DNA of 5,023 nucleotides from Phycisphaerales bacterium (lineage in GTDB: Bacteria; Planctomycetota; Phycisphaerae; Sedimentisphaerales; Anaerohalosphaeraceae). The notes beneath the pieces are model-generated. The model searched no databases. It saw nothing but the letters and a program-made list of their open reading frames with translations, and was not told the origin of the DNA. Positions 1 through 5,023 of this stretch are shown here, piece after piece. Where the stretch lies: assembly GCA_011055475.1 (NCBI GenBank), contig DSDH01000410.1, positions 1-5,023 on the forward strand, in the 5' to 3' direction. A program made the translations under genes and the position numbers. Each line of letters begins with the position of its first letter. Position 1 is the first letter of the stretch.

Positions 1-656
1 CCGACGGGACCCTCTACGTGGGTCTGCCGCACCGCGTGGCGGTGTTCCGCGATGGACGGCTGGCCGACCAGTGGGCCGAGCTGGGGCCCGATTCGTTGCT
101 GACGAGCGTTGCGGTGACGTCAGACAGCGTTTTCGTCGCGGACGCCGGCCGCCGGCTGGTCCTTCGCTACGACAAGGCCGGAAAGCTCGTGGCCGAGATC
201 GGACGAAAGGACGCGGCCAGCGATGAGCCCGGCTTCATCGTTCCCAGCGCCTACTTCGACGTGGCCGTCGCCCCCGATGGGCGGCTTCGCATCGTCAACC
301 CCGGCAAGCTGCGGATCGAGGCCTGGTCGTTCGACGGCGAGCAGTTGTTCTGGTGGGGCGAGCCGGGTTTTCACGTTCGCGCCTTTTCCGGGTGCTGCAA
401 TCCCACCCATATCGCGATCCTGCCCAACGGCAACGTCATCACCGCCGAGAAGGGCATGCTTCGCATCAAGGAGTATGACACCGATGGGATGCTGCTGAGT
501 GTTGTCGCCGGGCCCGATCAACTCGTCCCGCCCGGCACCGCTGCCGCCGAACTGGCGACGGGTTTTGACGTAGCCGTGGACGGCCGGGGTCGTGTGCTCG
601 TGCTCGACGTGCTGCAGAACCGTGTTCGCATCTTCGTCCGGAAGGAAAGTCCATGA
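1..656 (+). CDS. NHL-repeat / six-bladed beta-propeller protein, 5' partial
   Basis: The reading frame is open from base 3 and begins inside a propeller strand (D-G-T-L-Y-V-G), so the true start lies upstream; the GTG at 18 is an internal valine. About 217 residues are visible, ending at TGA 654-656. Blade-like units follow each other: a loop and strand near 45-110, VFVADAGRRLVLRYD near 130-172, a PSAYFDVAVAPDG unit at about 244-282, NPGKLRIEAWSFDG at about 298-340, and a last unit ending VLVLDVLQNRVRIF. The pattern of a dG turn followed by a strand is typical of NHL/6-bladed propellers. A distinctive GCCNPTHIA segment (390-416), followed by an EKG segment, sits in the middle; I recall similar segments in planctomycete and Bacteroidetes NHL proteins, but could not check this. 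Function is unknown. Propellers of this kind are usually extracytoplasmic binding scaffolds, and the neighbours suggest a role in an exported iron-sulfur electron-transfer system. The missing N-terminus would show whether it has a signal peptide. Confidence 0.85.
   Translation, partial: DGTLYVGLPHRVAVFRDGRLADQWAELGPDSLLTSVAVTSDSVFVADAGRRLVLRYDKAGKLVAEIGRKDAASDEPGFIVPSAYFDVAVAPDGRLRIVNPGKLRIEAWSFDGEQLFWWGEPGFHVRAFSGCCNPTHIAILPNGNVITAEKGMLRIKEYDTDGMLLSVVAGPDQLVPPGTAAAELATGFDVAVDGRGRVLVLDVLQNRVRIFVRKESP
640..649 (+). promoter_or_regulatory. Shine-Dalgarno for the 79-residue Tat protein
   Basis: The purine-rich run GGAAGGAAAG lies just upstream of the ATG at 653 and within the last codons of the propeller gene. 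Its AAGGA core (642-646) is 6 bases from the start. It supports translation of the small downstream ORF, which would otherwise be easy to dismiss. Confidence 0.6.
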
Positions 657-892
657 GCCCAAGGGGCCGAGTACGCAACCGTCGGGAGGTGCTGGCCCGG
701 GCGACGCGGTGGGCTACGCTGGGCCTGCTGGGCGGCCTCGTGGCGGGGGCGGCCGCGAGGGACCGGCGGCTTCGCCGGCAGGGCATTTGTCCCAATCAGG
801 GCTTGTGTGCCGGTTGTGGGGTTCTTGGGCGATGCGACCTGCCTCCTGCACGCCAGGCCCGAAGCAATAGGGGGATCGACGATGACCGATGA
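653..892 (+). CDS. Small Tat-signal protein with four cysteines
   Basis: 79 residues; function not recognised. The ATG overlaps the previous stop as ATGA and has a good ribosome site upstream. The N-terminus is a twin-arginine signal: NRREVL at residues 9-14, a hydrophobic stretch at about 19-35 (ATLGLLGGLVAGAAA), and a possible signal-peptidase site after AGAAA. The predicted mature part is only about 44 residues and carries Cys46, Cys52, Cys55 and Cys61, spaced C-x5-C-x2-C-x5-C, then a polar arginine-rich tail. Four cysteines in a folded Tat substrate next to a polyferredoxin could hold one iron-sulfur cluster or another metal; this is inference, and disulfides are an alternative. The 3' end overlaps the ferredoxin gene by 11 bases and contains that gene's ribosome site, so the two are probably translationally coupled. 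That it is a real gene rests on the Tat motif, the cysteine pattern and the tight overlaps on both sides. Confidence 0.78.
   Translation: MSPRGRVRNRREVLARATRWATLGLLGGLVAGAAARDRRLRRQGICPNQGLCAGCGVLGRCDLPPARQARSNRGIDDDR
869..875 (+). promoter_or_regulatory. Shine-Dalgarno deciding the ferredoxin start
   Basis: AGGGGGA lies 6 bases upstream of the ATG at 882. It favours that start over the upstream in-frame GTG at 807, which would add 25 residues lacking any signal-peptide character, and over the internal ATG at 903. Confidence 0.65.
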
Positions 893-1448
893 ACCGCCGA
901 AAATGGATCGCCGCCGCTTCTGCGGCCAGAGCGTCTGGGGGCTGTGCCTGGCGGGTATCGGCGGCCTGAGCGGGTATCTGCTCGGTCGCACGCGCCAGCC
1001 GGAGACCCGCTGGCAGATCGACCCGACGAAGTGCATTGCCTGCGGCAATTGCGCAACGTACTGTGTCCTGGAGCCATCGGCCGTCAAGTGCGTCCAGGCC
1101 TACAAGATCTGCGCGTATTGCGATTTCTGCCCCGGCTTCCTCGAACCCGGCGCCCGACTCGACACCGGGGCCGAGAACGAACTGTGCCCCACCGGCGCGA
1201 TCACGCGGCATTTTGTCGAGGAGCCCTACTTCGAATACAACATCCTCGATGAGCTGTGTATCGGCTGCGGCAAGTGCGTCAAGGGCTGCGAGGCCTTCGG
1301 CAACGCGTCGCTTTTCCTGCAAGTCCACCATGACCGGTGCGTAAACTGCAACGAGTGCGCCATCGCCGCCGCGTGTCCGTCCGACGCCTTCGTTCGCGTC
1401 CCTGTCGACCGGCCCTACCTGCTCAAGGGCGTCGAGGAGCACGCATGA
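882..1448 (+). CDS. Tat-signal polyferredoxin with four [4Fe-4S] sites
   Basis: 188 residues. The ATG at 882 gives a Tat-type N-terminus: DRRRFC at residues 9-14, then a hydrophobic segment at about 17-35 (VWGLCLAGIGGLSGYLLG). No clear AxA cleavage site is seen, so the segment may stay as a membrane anchor. The rest is two dicluster ferredoxin units. Unit one has C51-x2-C54-x2-C57-x3-C61, then C77-x2-C80-x2-C83 and C102-P. Unit two has C126-x2-C129-x2-C132-x3-C136, then C153-x2-C156-x2-C159 and C165-P. Those 16 cysteines are exactly enough for four [4Fe-4S] clusters; Cys14, Cys22 and Cys70 are extra. The likely role is electron transfer on the outer face of the cytoplasmic membrane, like the iron-sulfur subunits of exported oxidoreductases, but no catalytic partner is visible in the window. 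The stop overlaps the start of the next gene (ATGA), which encodes a NosR/NapH-like membrane iron-sulfur protein and is the obvious redox partner (inference). Confidence 0.9.
   Translation: MTDEPPKMDRRRFCGQSVWGLCLAGIGGLSGYLLGRTRQPETRWQIDPTKCIACGNCATYCVLEPSAVKCVQAYKICAYCDFCPGFLEPGARLDTGAENELCPTGAITRHFVEEPYFEYNILDELCIGCGKCVKGCEAFGNASLFLQVHHDRCVNCNECAIAAACPSDAFVRVPVDRPYLLKGVEEHA
1434..1439 (+). promoter_or_regulatory. Shine-Dalgarno deciding the NosR/NapH-like start
   Basis: GAGGAG lies 5 bases before the ATG at 1445, inside the end of the ferredoxin gene. It rejects the longer in-frame start at 1337, whose extra 36 residues are arginine-rich out-of-frame ferredoxin sequence, and exposes a proper hydrophobic N-terminus. 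Confidence 0.65.
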
Positions 1449-2800
1449 GTCGTGGCGTACTGGCCATCGCAGTCCTGGCCGTGCTCGTGCCCTGCACCGT
1501 GACGTGGGCAATCGAGCGTTTCCCACCGCCGGATTTCGAAAGCGGTTATGAGATGCCCCCCACGCAAGCGCCTGATGCACGGCCCGGCGTGTGGCAGTAT
1601 CTCGACGTGGCTGTCCTGCTGGCGGCGCTGAGCGTGGCGGCATGGCTTGTCCACCGCCTGCGCAGCCGCCGCGGTGTATTCCTGCTTATGCTGTTTTGCC
1701 TGGCGTATTTCGGCTTCTGGCGGAAGGGGTGCGTCTGTCCGATCGGGGCCATCGGCAACATCGCCTGGGCCGCGGGCGATCCAAACTATGTCGTGCCCAT
1801 AGCGGCGGTGCTGTTTTTCGCGCTGCCGCTGGTTTTCGCGCTCTTTTTCGGGCGGGTTTTCTGCGCGGCGGTGTGTCCCTTTGGCGCGATCCAGGACCTG
1901 GTACTGGTGCGCCCCATAATGATTCCGACGTGGCTGGAGGCGGCGCTGCGGCTGGGGGCCTACGTGTATCTGTCCGCGGCGGTGCTGCTGGCCTTTACGG
2001 GCAGCATGCTCTTGATCTGTCGCTACGATCCGTTCGTGCCGATCTTCCGCCTGGGCGGATCGTTCAATATCTTCGTGCTGGGCGCGGCCTTCTTGGTCGT
2101 GGGGCTGTTCATCGGCCGCCCGTATTGTCGGTTTCTGTGCCCCTACGGAGTGATCCTGCGGGCCCTGAGTCGGCTGAGCCGCCACCGCGTCACGATTACG
2201 CCCGATGAGTGCATCCGATGCCGGCTGTGCGAGGATTCCTGCCCGTTCGGGGCCATCGAGCCGCCCACGGCCGAGTGGTCCGAGGCCGACTACAAGGTCG
2301 ACAAGCGCCGCCTGGCCCTGTTGCTGCTGGCGGCGCCCGTGCTGGTCGGGGTCCTGGCTTGGGGCGGCGCAGCGCTGGCCGGGCCGCTGTCGCGGACCCA
2401 TCGCCAGGTGCGGCTGGCCGATGAGGTGTTTTTGTTCGATGCGGGCAAGATCACGGAGATCACCGACCCTATCAAGGCCTTTCGCCGCACCGGTCGGCTG
2501 ACCGAGGACCTCTACGCCGAGGCCCGCGCGATTCAGAACGAGTTCCGCTGGGGCGGCGCGCTGGCCGGGGGCTTCGTGGGGCTGGTCGCCGCCGGCAGCC
2601 TGGTGGGGCTGAGCATCCGCTGGCGGCGGAACGATTACACGGCCCACGCAGGCGGCTGTCTGGCCTGCGCTCGGTGTTTCGCGTATTGCCCGCGACACCA
2701 CGTGCATAAGGGACACGCCGCGCCGGCCCACGCCATCGCCCCCGATCGCTTCATCCTCGCGAACGCGCAAGGGGCCGCACCGGAGGGGACCCGTCCATGA
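1445..2800 (+). CDS. NosR/NapH-like polytopic 4Fe-4S membrane protein
   Basis: 451 residues. An N-terminal hydrophobic segment at about 4-22 looks like a signal peptide or first helix, followed by a short proline-rich outer segment. Further hydrophobic helices lie at about 50-70, 77-92, 114-135, 168-192, 207-224, 289-311 and 370-391. Family marks are a C96-V-C98-P segment, C140-x3-C144-P, a C192-R-Y-D-P-F segment and C228-x3-C232-P, as in the NosR/NapH/CcoG group (Fer4_5 type). Two ferredoxin motifs follow: C256-x2-C259-x2-C262-x3-C266-P and, after two more helices, C405-x2-C408-x2-C411-x3-C415-P, which runs into a histidine-rich tail (RHHVHKGH). Known relatives move electrons to or from periplasmic reductases. 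There is no FMN-binding domain as in full-length NosR, and no nos or nap genes are present, so those symbols are not used. Start and stop both overlap the neighbouring genes as ATGA. Likely role: the membrane electron conduit of this operon (inference). Confidence 0.88.
   Translation: MSRGVLAIAVLAVLVPCTVTWAIERFPPPDFESGYEMPPTQAPDARPGVWQYLDVAVLLAALSVAAWLVHRLRSRRGVFLLMLFCLAYFGFWRKGCVCPIGAIGNIAWAAGDPNYVVPIAAVLFFALPLVFALFFGRVFCAAVCPFGAIQDLVLVRPIMIPTWLEAALRLGAYVYLSAAVLLAFTGSMLLICRYDPFVPIFRLGGSFNIFVLGAAFLVVGLFIGRPYCRFLCPYGVILRALSRLSRHRVTITPDECIRCRLCEDSCPFGAIEPPTAEWSEADYKVDKRRLALLLLAAPVLVGVLAWGGAALAGPLSRTHRQVRLADEVFLFDAGKITEITDPIKAFRRTGRLTEDLYAEARAIQNEFRWGGALAGGFVGLVAAGSLVGLSIRWRRNDYTAHAGGCLACARCFAYCPRHHVHKGHAAPAHAIAPDRFILANAQGAAPEGTRP
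2782..2788 (+). promoter_or_regulatory. Shine-Dalgarno for the membrane PQQ-like propeller gene
   Basis: GGAGGGG is 8 bases upstream of the ATG at 2797. It is the strongest ribosome site in the window and supports this start over the in-frame ATG at 2827, which has no comparable site. Confidence 0.65.
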
Positions 2801-4599
2801 CCCACGATTCGACCCATGATGTGAACATGAACGAGACGACGCAAGACGCCCCGAACGAGGTCGGCACCGCGACCCGAGCAGCTCAGGCCGCCGCGGCGGT
2901 AGCGGGTCTGTTCGCCTTGGTTGTCGCCGGTCTGCTGGTCGGCAACTGGGTGGAGATGTACTTCATCTTCCCGCGACAGGAAGAGCGGCTGGTCGAGATG
3001 AAGCAGGCCGTCATCGCCAATCCCGACGATCAGCAACTGGTGGAGCGCGTCCGGATGATCGACCTGCGCCTCCGCGAAAAGCGATTCCGTCGCCAGGACT
3101 TCGTCCAAAAAGGCGGCTATCTACTGTTGGGCTGTGTCACCGTTTGCCTGGTCGCGCTCAGGCTGGCCCAGTGGTTTCAGTTCCGCTGGCCCGTTCCGAC
3201 GGGGCCTGCGGACGCCTCGGCTCGGCAGGTGCGCCAAGGCCGATTGGCCCGGCTGGCGGTCACTGCCGCCTTGGTCTTTGTCGCCGTGGCGTGGGGTGTG
3301 GCGGTGCTCTGGCCCCTGGTCCGCTTCGACGTGGACACCGGGCCGACCGTTGCGCCGTTCCCCACGATGGAGGAGGTGCAGGCCCAATGGCCGACCTTCC
3401 GCGGGCCCCAGGGTCTGGGCGTGAGCCGGCACGCCAACGTGCCCACGGAGTGGGATGCCGCCAGCGGCAAGAATATTGCATGGAAAACGCCCCTGGATGG
3501 CGAAGACGGGGGCATTCAAACCCTGCCCGGTTTCAACTCGCCGGTGGTTTGGGGCGATCGCATCTTCTTTTGCGGCGCCACGGAACAGCAACGGCAGGTG
3601 TACTGTTTTGACCTGGAAACCGGCAAGGCCCTCTGGACCGCCGACATCCCCACGCAGGCCGTTCTGCCGGAGGACTGGCGCCTCATGGAAGACACCGGCT
3701 ACGCGGCCTGTACGATGGCCACCGATGGTCGACGGGCCTATGCGATCTTTCCCACCGGCGATATCGCCGCGGTTGACCTGAATGGCCGAGTCGTCTGGAA
3801 TCGAAATCTCGGTGTGCCCGACAGTGCTTACGGGTATGCCTCCTCGCTGACCATGTATCAGGACATGGTGCTGGTGCAGTTCGATCAGTCTGAAGACGAC
3901 CAAGGCAATCCCCGCTCGAAGATGCTCGCGCTGGACGCCGGCACGGGCCAAACCCGGTGGGAGCAGCCCCGACCGGTGCGTGATTCGTGGACCTCGCCCG
4001 TCGTCGCCCGGGTTGGCGACGCCTGGCAGCTCATCACGGCCGCCGAGCCCCAGGCCATCGCCTACGATCCCGCCGACGGCCGCGTGCTTTGGACCGCCGA
4101 GGAGATCATGGGTGATTTCGCCCCGTCGCCCATCGTGGTCGGCAACCTCGCCCTGATCGTGGAGGTCTATAACCGCCTGATCGGCATCCCCGCCAATCAG
4201 ACCGGCGATTTGTCGCAAGAGATGACGACCATCGCCGAGGACAATCTGCCGGATATTACCAGCCCGGTCTCCAACGGCACGCTCCTGTGGATGATCGCCA
4301 CGGAAGGCGTGTTGAGCTGCTGGGATCTGACGGCGACCGTCGAGGACCCGGCCGAATGCATGCTCTACGATCACGAATACCGCCGGGAATCGTTCTATGC
4401 CTCACCGGTCCTGGCCGGCGACCGCCTGTACGTGCTCGGCGCCAAGGGCACGATGCACGTGATTGACGCCGGCCGCGAGTTCAAGGAGCTGGCGGCCTGT
4501 CCGCTCGACGACGCCTGCCATGCCTCGCCGGCCTTCGTGGACGAACGCATCATCATCCGCTCGGCCCGCTTTCTGTGGTGCATCAAGGCCCAACCATGA
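2797..4599 (+). CDS. Three-helix membrane protein with PQQ-like beta-propeller
   Basis: 600 residues. The N-terminal 30 residues are polar and acidic. Helix 1 is at about 32-50. A charged, helical, possibly coiled-coil stretch at about 58-104 follows (many E, R, K, Q). Helix 2 is at about 107-124, a basic loop at 128-150, and helix 3 at about 152-172. From about residue 195 to the end is a propeller of the PQQ-like/BamB type, opening with WPTFRGPQGLGVS (198-210) and carrying repeated blade marks such as YCFDLETGKALW, MLALDAGTGQTRW and IAYDPADGRVLW. That opening motif is common in planctomycete propeller proteins (from memory). The basic loop between helices 2 and 3 suggests the propeller is extracytoplasmic. 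No quinoprotein dehydrogenase domain layout or heme c motif was recognised, so a structural, assembly or sensing role is more likely than catalysis. The propeller has eight cysteines (259, 270, 305, 508, 521, 568, 574, 595), unusually many. ATGA overlaps link it to both neighbours. Confidence 0.87.
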   Translation: MTHDSTHDVNMNETTQDAPNEVGTATRAAQAAAAVAGLFALVVAGLLVGNWVEMYFIFPRQEERLVEMKQAVIANPDDQQLVERVRMIDLRLREKRFRRQDFVQKGGYLLLGCVTVCLVALRLAQWFQFRWPVPTGPADASARQVRQGRLARLAVTAALVFVAVAWGVAVLWPLVRFDVDTGPTVAPFPTMEEVQAQWPTFRGPQGLGVSRHANVPTEWDAASGKNIAWKTPLDGEDGGIQTLPGFNSPVVWGDRIFFCGATEQQRQVYCFDLETGKALWTADIPTQAVLPEDWRLMEDTGYAACTMATDGRRAYAIFPTGDIAAVDLNGRVVWNRNLGVPDSAYGYASSLTMYQDMVLVQFDQSEDDQGNPRSKMLALDAGTGQTRWEQPRPVRDSWTSPVVARVGDAWQLITAAEPQAIAYDPADGRVLWTAEEIMGDFAPSPIVVGNLALIVEVYNRLIGIPANQTGDLSQEMTTIAEDNLPDITSPVSNGTLLWMIATEGVLSCWDLTATVEDPAECMLYDHEYRRESFYASPVLAGDRLYVLGAKGTMHVIDAGREFKELAACPLDDACHASPAFVDERIIIRSARFLWCIKAQP

Positions 4600-5023
4600 C
4601 GCAGACCGCCGACTGGAGCTATGTGGACCAGTGCGTTGAGCGCATCGGCGCCACGGAAGACAAGGTCCTGCCCCTCCTGCAGGACCTGCAGCGGCACTAC
4701 GGGTATCTGCCGACGTCCGCGCTGGAGCGGCTTTGCGAGATCACCGAAATCACCCCCGCGGCCGTCGCGGGGATCAGCACGTTTTACGATCAATTCCGGC
4801 ATCGGCCCTGCGGCGAGCACACCGTGCGGGTCTGCATCGGCACCGCCTGTCACGTCAAGGGCGCCCAGACCGTCTACGAGGGCTTCCTGCGGCACCTGGA
4901 CATCCCGCCCGGGGAGGATACCGATACCGACGGCCTGTGGACGATCGAGCGTGTCGCGTGTTTGGGTTGCTGCACGCTGGCGCCGGCCGTGCAGATCGGC
5001 CCGGTGACCTACGGGCACGTGAC
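4596..5023 (+). CDS. NuoE/HndA-type [2Fe-2S] thioredoxin-like subunit, 3' partial
   Basis: 142 residues are visible before the window ends, with no stop; comparison with the family suggests that only a short C-terminal piece is missing. The ATG overlaps the previous stop as ATGA, with a weak AAGG (4585-4588) upstream. The N-terminal helical part contains LQDLQRHYGYLP and ISTFYDQFRHRP, matching the family pattern of a short helical bundle before the [2Fe-2S] fold. The four cluster ligands are present: C80-x4-C85 (VCIGTACHVKGA) and C122-x3-C126 (ACLGCCTLAP). In known systems this subunit partners the NuoF/HndC flavoprotein and relays electrons from NAD(P)H in Complex I, in NAD-linked formate dehydrogenases and in electron-bifurcating hydrogenases. 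The compact form and the absence of other nuo genes favour the soluble bifurcating/HndA type over Complex I (inference). A NuoF-like gene is expected just downstream. It probably acts in the cytoplasm, unlike its Tat-exported neighbours. Confidence 0.92.
   Translation, partial: MTQTADWSYVDQCVERIGATEDKVLPLLQDLQRHYGYLPTSALERLCEITEITPAAVAGISTFYDQFRHRPCGEHTVRVCIGTACHVKGAQTVYEGFLRHLDIPPGEDTDTDGLWTIERVACLGCCTLAPAVQIGPVTYGHV

Noticed and set aside
807..881. Upstream GTG extension of the ferredoxin gene
   Set aside because: The extra 25 residues lie deep inside the small Tat gene in another frame, would bury the Tat signal, and a strong ribosome site marks the ATG at 882.
714..1643. Antisense open frame (309 residues) spanning three + strand genes
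   Set aside because: It crosses the boundaries of three well-supported genes and has no family features; a high-GC shadow.
1415..2770. Long antisense open frame (451 residues) opposite the NosR/NapH-like gene
   Set aside because: It is rich in Q, R, H and A with no domain or helix pattern, and the opposite strand has clear membrane helices and cysteine motifs. Long antisense frames are expected in high-GC coding DNA.
3121..4374. Antisense open frame (417 residues) opposite the PQQ-like propeller gene
   Set aside because: Low-complexity G/H/R/D composition and no recognisable motif; the + strand frame has repeated propeller blades.
4498..4521. C-x5-C-H near the end of the PQQ-like propeller as a heme c site
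   Set aside because: This spacing is not an established heme c attachment motif, and no CXXCH is present anywhere in the window's genes; disulfide or metal binding is more likely.
4678..4692. Near-palindrome with CTGCAG repeated on either side of GAC
   Set aside because: It lies within the conserved LLQDLQ helix of the NuoE-like gene and is explained by repeated CTG-CAG (Leu-Gln) codons.
4833..4853. C-x4-C-H in the NuoE-like protein resembling an unusual heme c site
   Set aside because: The two cysteines are the standard first pair of [2Fe-2S] ligands in this family, and the protein is cytoplasmic without a signal peptide.

Overview
The window is a high-GC bacterial stretch that is coding almost from end to end, with every gene on the + strand. 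The planctomycete-style propeller entry motif (WPTFRGPQGLGVS), the GCCNP-type NHL propeller and the run of Tat-exported redox proteins suggest a Planctomycetota-like (possibly Phycisphaerae-like) bacterium with anaerobic or redox-flexible metabolism. The taxonomic call is an inference from protein style, not from a marker gene.

Layout: (1) 1-656, the 3' part of an NHL/six-bladed beta-propeller gene that enters from upstream; (2) 653-892, a 79-residue Tat-signal protein with four cysteines; (3) 882-1448, a Tat-signal polyferredoxin with ligands for four [4Fe-4S] clusters; (4) 1445-2800, a NosR/NapH-like polytopic membrane iron-sulfur protein; (5) 2797-4599, a three-helix membrane protein fused to a PQQ-like (BamB-type) beta-propeller; (6) 4596 to the window end, the start of a NuoE/HndA-type [2Fe-2S] subunit cut by the window edge.

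Four of the five junctions are 4-base ATGA stop/start overlaps and the fifth (gene 2 to gene 3) is an 11-base overlap. There is no intergenic DNA, so this is one tightly coupled operon. Its promoter and terminator lie outside the window. No RNA genes, mobile elements, repeats or CRISPR were seen.

How the parts may work together (inference): a cytoplasmic NAD(P)H-linked flavin/iron-sulfur module (NuoE, with NuoF probably just downstream) could exchange electrons with the membrane NosR/NapH-like protein. That protein could connect to an extracytoplasmic, Tat-exported ferredoxin, with two beta-propellers and a small cysteine protein as scaffold, sensor or assembly partners. No terminal catalytic subunit is visible. 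The set resembles no named complex that I can identify with certainty and is the best candidate here for an undescribed system.
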